A DNA stretch of 16,789 nt from DASXMX01 sp036794395 (lineage in GTDB: Bacteria; Planctomycetota; Phycisphaerae; Tepidisphaerales; Tepidisphaeraceae), in contig DAIRGS010000155.1 of NCBI GenBank assembly GCA_036794395.1, positions 1 to 16,789 on the forward strand, in the 5' to 3' direction. Positions 12,374 to 16,789 of the stretch are shown in pieces. Numbering within the stretch: position 1 is the stretch's first letter; the number at the start of each line of letters is the position of its first letter. A program made the position numbers and the translations under genes. The notes beneath the pieces are model-generated. The model made no database searches, was not told where the DNA came from, and saw only the letters and a list, made by a program, of their open reading frames with translations.

Positions 12374-13726
12374 ATGGACGTGACAGTCATTGGTTGTGGG
12401 TATGTGGGTCTGGTTACTGCCACCTGTCTTGCGAGCATCGGGCATACGGTGCGGGGCGTGGAGAAGGACCAGAAGAAGCTGAAGGTTTTGAAGGACGGGC
12501 ATTGCCCGATCTTTGAGCCGGGCCTTCAGGAGCTGATGCAGGAGCATTACGCGGCCGGTTCGTTGCAATTCACCGACAACGTGAAGGCCGCGACGCAGGA
12601 CGCCGAGGTGGTGTTTCTGGCGGTTGGCACGCCACCCAAGCCAGACGGCACGGTGGACATGAGCTATCTCGAGGGCGGTGGCAAGGAAGTGTGCGACGCC
12701 CTGGCCCAGAACAACAACGATTACCTGGTGACGATCGTCGTGAAATCGACGGTGCCCGCTGGAACCAACAGGAAGCTGTACAACTTCCTGAAAGAACAGA
12801 CCAGCGCGCACGTTCACGTGGTGAGCAACCCTGAGTTCCTGCGTGAAGGCACGGCCGTTAGCGACTTTTTGGAGCCGGATCGCATTGTGATCGGCGGCGA
12901 AAGCCCTGAATCATTCCGCATGATGCGCCGGCTGTACGACCCGATCGTGAAGCGCGAAGAAGCGTTCATGACGATGAACTGGGAATCGGCGGAGCTGACC
13001 AAATACGCCGCCAACGCGATGCTCGCGTCGCGCATTTCGTTCATGAACGAGATGACGATTCTCTGCGAAGGCTACAACGCCGACATTGAAGACATTCGCA
13101 AAGGCATCGGATCCGACTTCCGCATCGGGCCGGCGTTTCTGCGGGCGGGTTGCGGGTATGGCGGGTCATGCTTCCCGAAGGACGTCGCGGCGCTGGAGCA
13201 CATCAGCCGGCAGATCGGGCATGAAAGCCTTTTCGTCAATGCCATCCAGGCGACCAACAAGAACCAGAAGCGGCGCTTTGCCGACAAGATCATTCAGAAG
13301 CTTGGACGGCCGATTCATGGCTCGAAGATTGCCGTGTGGGGATTGGCCTTCAAGGCCGACACCGACGACATTCGCGAATCGGCCTCGCTGGACGTGATTC
13401 GTCATCTGCTGGATCAGGGAGCCCAAGTGGTTGCCACCGACCCCAAGGCGATGGAGAACATGAAGCAGATCTTCAAGGATGAAGTCGAATGGTCGCCGGA
13501 CCCGGTGCATGCGGCAGTGGGTGCTGATGCGGTTGCGCTGCTGACGGATTGGGCGCAGTACAGCACCCTTCCATTCCGCAAGATCGCGGCGACGATGAAT
13601 CAACCGATCATTTTTGACGGCAGAAACTGCCTGCATCGCGATGTGATGCGTGAAGCCGGTTTCCAGTATTACCCGATGGGCCGGCCGGCAGTGGAGAATT
13701 CGTTGCGGCTGAAGAACAAGGTTTAA
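12374..13726 (+). CDS. ugd: UDP-glucose 6-dehydrogenase
   Basis: 450 residues, typical of bacterial Ugd/TuaD. It oxidises UDP-glucose twice with NAD to UDP-glucuronate, the precursor of acidic exopolysaccharides. The N-terminal Rossmann fold starts MDVTVIGCGYVGL; further marks are VGTPPKPDG, NPEFLREG (152-159), K210 in ELTKYAANA, and the catalytic C266 in GYGGSCFPKD. The C-terminal UDP-binding domain has GLAFKADTDDIRESAS. AGGGTGA (12361-12367) gives a strong ribosome binding site 6 nt before the ATG. It ends with an intrinsic terminator, so it is the last gene of its unit. UDP-GlcNAc or UDP-mannose dehydrogenase activity in the same superfamily is less likely given the motif set. Confidence 0.96.
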   Translation: MDVTVIGCGYVGLVTATCLASIGHTVRGVEKDQKKLKVLKDGHCPIFEPGLQELMQEHYAAGSLQFTDNVKAATQDAEVVFLAVGTPPKPDGTVDMSYLEGGGKEVCDALAQNNNDYLVTIVVKSTVPAGTNRKLYNFLKEQTSAHVHVVSNPEFLREGTAVSDFLEPDRIVIGGESPESFRMMRRLYDPIVKREEAFMTMNWESAELTKYAANAMLASRISFMNEMTILCEGYNADIEDIRKGIGSDFRIGPAFLRAGCGYGGSCFPKDVAALEHISRQIGHESLFVNAIQATNKNQKRRFADKIIQKLGRPIHGSKIAVWGLAFKADTDDIRESASLDVIRHLLDQGAQVVATDPKAMENMKQIFKDEVEWSPDPVHAAVGADAVALLTDWAQYSTLPFRKIAATMNQPIIFDGRNCLHRDVMREAGFQYYPMGRPAVENSLRLKNKV

Positions 13727-13754
13727 CACCGATTTGAGGATGCCGCGGCAGACG

Positions 13755-13793
13755 AGCCGAACCGTTGCAAATGCGACGGTCCGGCTTCTTTTT
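13755..13793 (+). terminator. Intrinsic terminator after ugd
   Basis: AGCCGAACCGT (13755-13765) pairs with ACGGTCCGGCT (13776-13786), 10 pairs with one central A-C mismatch, around a 10-nt loop, followed by TCTTTTT (13787-13793). It lies 28 bp after the ugd stop. It also argues against the TTG or ATG codons at 13765-13773 being the start of the next gene. Confidence 0.88.
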
Positions 13794-13830
13794 GGCGCGG
13801 CGCTTCTGCGAGCGCGCCGATAACAGAATT

Positions 13831-14409
13831 ATGGGTGTTGCGCTTCGCGTTCGATCAAGTACCGCACCAGCTGCCGCGGGGCAGGCGGAGTTGGTGATAG
13901 ATGGGCAGCATTTCCATCGGATCGTGCGGGAAGGGATTTTGAAGGCGAAGGTGAGCCTTGATATCGCGACGGCGGATTTTAAGGCGATGCTGGTTCCTGA
14001 GCCGGGCACGCGGCGGGCCCATTCGATCGTGGAAGTGCTGAGGCGACTGGCCGGGCAAGGGGTTGAGATTCGGCTGCTGCACTCGGGCACGCCCAGCTCG
14101 GCGGCGCTGCGGGAGCTGAAAAAGGCGCTGCCGCGCAATCTGGTGATACGAAGATGCCCGCGACTGCATTTCAAGGTCGTGGTGATTGATAGCAGCCGGA
14201 TGTATCTGGGGAGCGCGAACCTGACGGGTGCGGGCTTGGGGGCGAAGGGGGAAGGGAAGCGGAACTTCGAACTGGGGGTGTGGACGGAGTCGGCGGGGTT
14301 AATTGATGCGGCGGTGGACCAGTTCAATGGGTTGTGGGAGGGAAGGCGATGCGTGGATTGTAAGAGGAAGGATGTTTGCCCGGTGCCGTTGGAGGAGCCG
14401 GGGGCGTAG
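13831..14409 (+). CDS. Phospholipase D-like single-HKD nuclease
   Basis: 192 residues from ATG 13831. It carries one HKD motif, LHFKVVVIDSSRMYLGSANLTGAG (H113, K115, D120), the catalytic block of the PLD superfamily; single-motif members such as Nuc act as dimers and cut DNA or RNA. The N-terminal strand-helix region (FHRIVREGILKAKVSLDIATAD) fits the PLDc_2 fold. A short tail has three cysteines (C174, C177, C183) that may bind zinc with a further residue. The frame is open upstream to 13765, but that start lies within the terminator of ugd, so 13831 is preferred although its ribosome binding site is poor. The next gene is a nuclease-helicase, which makes a shared DNA-processing or defence role conceivable. 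Confidence 0.85.
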   Translation: MGVALRVRSSTAPAAAGQAELVIDGQHFHRIVREGILKAKVSLDIATADFKAMLVPEPGTRRAHSIVEVLRRLAGQGVEIRLLHSGTPSSAALRELKKALPRNLVIRRCPRLHFKVVVIDSSRMYLGSANLTGAGLGAKGEGKRNFELGVWTESAGLIDAAVDQFNGLWEGRRCVDCKRKDVCPVPLEEPGA

Positions 14410-14414
14410 GGATT

Positions 14415-14505
14415 CTAAATTCCAACTTCCAACTTCCAAATTCCAACTTCCAAATTTCAAATTTCAAATTTCAAATTTTAAATGGTGATTGCGGATTGCT
14501 GATTG
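14415..14505. repeat. Degenerate heptanucleotide tandem array, 13 units
   Basis: In unbroken register from 14415: ctaaatt, ccaactt (twice), ccaaatt, ccaactt, ccaaatt, tcaaatt (three times), ttaaatg, gtgattg, cggattg, ctgattg. It begins 5 bp after the stop of the PLD-like gene. Units drift stepwise from one end to the other, as in the array at 4092-4175, pointing to local slippage and divergence. Positions 14506-14673 hold no clear gene; an 11-codon ORF (14642-14677) overlaps the next start by ATGA. Confidence 0.88.
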
Positions 14506-14673
14506 CTGATGTTGAGGACATGTATTGAGTCACGAAGGCCAAGCGGGATTGGCATTGACGGGGATGGGCGGGCGACGTTTGCGGTACGGCGGTTATTTCA
14601 TCCCAAGTTCGATCAGGTGGTTAGAATATGATGTTATTGGAATGAGCGCTACGATGAATCTTGAGATCGTCGC

Positions 14674-16689
14674 ATGAGAAAAGAGGAACTGGGCAAACGA
14701 ATTGAGCGGGCTGCGTGCAAGGTGTTTGGGTGGCGGGACGCGCCGACTGACGGCAACCGGCGGGTGATCGGGGCGGTGGTGGAGGCGTTTGATAATTCGG
14801 AGTCCGCGGTTCTGGTGGAGCCGAGTCTGTCGCGGAAGACGAGTCGGCCGCCGGATGTGGTGTTAATCGATCCGGAGGTAGGGGTGGCGGTGTTTGAGGT
14901 GAAGGGGATTGGCCTGGATCAAATTGAGGGGATTGAGCCGGGGGGCGTATTGGTCATTCGGTATCGGGGAAACGTCCAGAGGCGTAATGCGATCGCGCAG
15001 GTTCGGACTCACATGTTCGATATCAAAGACGCGACGGCACGCGTGTATGACCGGGAACTGACGATTCCGTTTCGATACTGGGTGGTGTTTCCTTCGATTC
15101 ATCGAGCGGAATGGATGGCAAGGTTTGGGCGCGAGGGGTTTTGCCCGCCCGAGTTTTTGTTTGCCGAGGACGTTGACCGCGCGGCTTTGCTGAAACTGCT
15201 TCGAGCGACCGACCGAGCGCACGATTTGTCGGCCCCGATTCGCACGTGCCGGCTTGAGGAACTGCAATGCGTCTGGACGGCATTCGGCGACAATTCCGTT
15301 TTATACGTAAGACCGGAGCAGCGACCGGATCGGAAGGTGGATGAGGGGACCCTGGGGGATTTTTTCGATCAGCGTGCAACGGCACTCAAGACGCTGAGCG
15401 CGGAGCAGAAGGAGCTGAGCGAGACTTACTGGGAAAAGGGACCGCGGCTGGTGCGCGGCGTCGCGGGAAGCGGCAAGACGATCGTGCTGGCCAACAATCT
15501 TGCCCGTCGAGCCAAACACATGCTCGTGGAAGCAGCGCCGGGGCTGTTTGGCGCGGCAAAACGACGTCCGCGCATCGCGGCGGTTTGTTTCAACCGAACA
15601 TTGGCGCCGTTTCTCAAAATAAAGATCGAGACGGCTTTCGAGCAGCGTACGGGACGGGCGCTCCCCGACGGTGTCGTGCATGTGCAGTCGTTGAATACGC
15701 TGATGTACAGATTGAGCCGCGAAGGGGCGTGGCCGTATGAGACCTCGAAAGGCGCGGATCCTGCGAAGCGCGCCAAGCGATATCGCGATATTCTGTTGGC
15801 ATTGAAGTCGCATAATCCTGAAAAGTTTGAACAGATTGCGTTCGATGCGATCTACGTGGACGAGGGGCAAGATTTCGTCGAGGCCGAGTTTGAACTGCTT
15901 CGCGACCTGTGCAGGACTGCACCCGGGGGCGAGCCAAGCTTGTTCGTTTTTTATGACGATGCGCAGAATCTGTATGGGCGAAGTCGGCCGAATTGGACTT
16001 CGGTCGGGCTTAATTTGCGGGGAGGGCGGGCATTTGTGATGACCGAATGTTTTCGCAATCCGCAGGCGATTGTCGAAACGAGTTTCAACGTGCTGTATGG
16101 GACGGCAGTGGACGCCGGCCGGACGACGCCGACGCGGGACTTCGGCGACATCGCGTGGTTGCAGCAAAAGGGGTTGATCGCCTTGGAGGACGGCCGGTGG
16201 CGGGTGAGGTTCGCTTCGCGAATCGGGCGGCCTCCGATTTTGACGCTCGCATCGGATGCCGAGCGAGAGATCAAACTCATTCTCGCGCGGTTGACGCTGC
16301 TGATTCGCGATGACCGGGTGCGGCCGCAGGATATTCTGATCGTGACGTACAGAAGAGATCGAGCAAGGGCGATTGCCGATGCGATTAAGCGGGAACGGAT
16401 TGCCGGGATTGAAGATGCGCAGATTGCATTTGAACAGAAGGAATCGGCATTATGCCAGCCGGGGCGGGTGACGGTTTCGACGGTACACTCGGCGAAAGGG
16501 TATGACGCATTCGTGGTGCTACTGTGCAGCGCCAACGAGTTTAGTTCAGACGTTAAGGGTCGGGCGTGTTTTTATGTTGCATGCACTCGGGCGATTGAGC
16601 ATTTAGAGGTATTTGCATACGAACGAGCGGGTTTGGCGTTGGAATTGGAGCGACTGCTGCAAGGTTCGCCAAGGCCGTATGGAGGCTAA
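14674..16689 (+). CDS. NERD-like nuclease fused to UvrD-type SF1 helicase
   Basis: 671 residues. Residues 30-130 look like a NERD/PD-(D/E)xK nuclease domain: PPDVVLIDPEVGVAVFEVKG holds D61 and the E75-x-K77 pair. A linker leads to a superfamily 1 helicase: GVAGSGKT (262-269), YVDEGQD (394-400), an FVFYDDAQNLYGR motif III region, TECFRNP (457-463), TVHSAKGYDA (603-612) and FYVACTRA (633-640). Such NERD-UvrD proteins are found in accessory regions; the staphylococcal antiphage enzyme Nhi is a single-chain nuclease-helicase of similar plan. A defence role here is inference; repair is the alternative. ATG at 14674 follows a weak ribosome binding site and overlaps the stop of an 11-codon upstream ORF by ATGA. 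The preceding PLD-like gene is 264 bp away, with a repeat array between. Confidence 0.9.
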   Translation: MRKEELGKRIERAACKVFGWRDAPTDGNRRVIGAVVEAFDNSESAVLVEPSLSRKTSRPPDVVLIDPEVGVAVFEVKGIGLDQIEGIEPGGVLVIRYRGNVQRRNAIAQVRTHMFDIKDATARVYDRELTIPFRYWVVFPSIHRAEWMARFGREGFCPPEFLFAEDVDRAALLKLLRATDRAHDLSAPIRTCRLEELQCVWTAFGDNSVLYVRPEQRPDRKVDEGTLGDFFDQRATALKTLSAEQKELSETYWEKGPRLVRGVAGSGKTIVLANNLARRAKHMLVEAAPGLFGAAKRRPRIAAVCFNRTLAPFLKIKIETAFEQRTGRALPDGVVHVQSLNTLMYRLSREGAWPYETSKGADPAKRAKRYRDILLALKSHNPEKFEQIAFDAIYVDEGQDFVEAEFELLRDLCRTAPGGEPSLFVFYDDAQNLYGRSRPNWTSVGLNLRGGRAFVMTECFRNPQAIVETSFNVLYGTAVDAGRTTPTRDFGDIAWLQQKGLIALEDGRWRVRFASRIGRPPILTLASDAEREIKLILARLTLLIRDDRVRPQDILIVTYRRDRARAIADAIKRERIAGIEDAQIAFEQKESALCQPGRVTVSTVHSAKGYDAFVVLLCSANEFSSDVKGRACFYVACTRAIEHLEVFAYERAGLALELERLLQGSPRPYGG

Positions 16690-16789
16690 ATGACCGTGCG
16701 CGATTCTGCGCTTTTCGTGACATGGCTTTCTAAGCAAAATCGTCCGGGATTCCTCTTCCGTTACAATAGCAAGATTCCGACTTGCGCGA
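16690..16789 (+). CDS. Start of a possible gene, cut by the window edge
   Basis: ATG at 16690 directly follows the TAA of the helicase, with a perfect GGAGG Shine-Dalgarno (16681-16685) 4 nt before it. The frame is open for the 33 codons left in the window, beginning MTVRDSALFVTWLSKQNRPG. I do not recognise it. If real, it would be translationally coupled to the nuclease-helicase; if the frame closes soon after the edge it is chance. Confidence 0.4.
   Translation, partial: MTVRDSALFVTWLSKQNRPGFLFRYNSKIPTCA

Noticed and set aside
11252..12817. A 521-codon open frame on the minus strand across the WecA-like gene and the start of ugd
   Set aside because: It is antisense to two well-supported genes with full motif sets, crosses their gap, is His- and Arg-rich as expected for a shadow frame, and shows no domain.
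13765..13830. TTG or ATG start for the PLD-like gene upstream of 13831
   Set aside because: These codons lie in the loop and arms of the ugd terminator, and the residues they would add match nothing in the family.
14415..14505. CRISPR array
   Set aside because: Units are 7 bases long with no spacers; this is a simple heptamer tandem repeat. The same holds for 4092-4175.

Overview
The window looks like a draft-assembly piece (41 Ns at 3497-3537) of a GC-rich, free-living bacterial chromosome. A planctomycete of the Phycisphaerae type is my best guess, from the feel of the proteins, the small split nuo cluster and the intergenic heptamer repeats. No ribosomal or other marker gene proves it. 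Most of the window is housekeeping chromosome, with one clear mobile element and several nuclease or helicase genes.

Layout. (1) 152-3341, minus strand: a SNF2/HepA-type helicase, broken by a frameshift near 1940, followed 12 bp later by a 350-residue protein with a C-terminal zinc ribbon. (2) 3652-4775, plus strand: nuoA and nuoB of respiratory complex I, separated by a 12-unit heptamer repeat array; no other nuo gene follows. (3) 4844-8143: a complete 3,300-bp IS1595-family transposon with 27-bp imperfect terminal inverted repeats (an 18-bp perfect core) and a perfect 8-bp target duplication (CTATTTTT). It carries a DDE transposase plus three passengers: a DUF262-HNH nuclease of the GmrSD/SspE kind, a 43-residue lysine-tailed microprotein overlapping it by ATGA, and a four-helix membrane protein. 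(4) 8144-9742, minus strand: a CLC-F type fluoride/proton antiporter under a fluoride (crcB-motif) riboswitch, which I read base by base including its pseudoknot. The transposon landed on the stop codon of this gene and the duplication rebuilt it. (5) 9828-10592, minus strand: recO. (6) 10895-13726, plus strand: a WecA/TagO-type GlcNAc-1-phosphate transferase and a UDP-glucose dehydrogenase, with a possible 47-codon ORF between them; a strong intrinsic terminator closes this unit. (7) 13831-16789, plus strand: a single-HKD phospholipase D-like nuclease, a second heptamer array of 13 units, a NERD-UvrD nuclease-helicase fusion, and the first 33 codons of a possible further gene.

How the parts fit. 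The riboswitch and CLC-F form a self-contained fluoride detoxification unit. WecA-like transferase and Ugd supply a lipid-linked sugar primer and UDP-glucuronate for surface polysaccharide. The most novel unit is the transposon: a candidate portable defence cassette in which a modification-sensing type nuclease, a coupled microprotein and a small membrane protein move with an IS1595 transposase. The NERD-UvrD and PLD genes at the right edge are a second, weaker defence candidate.
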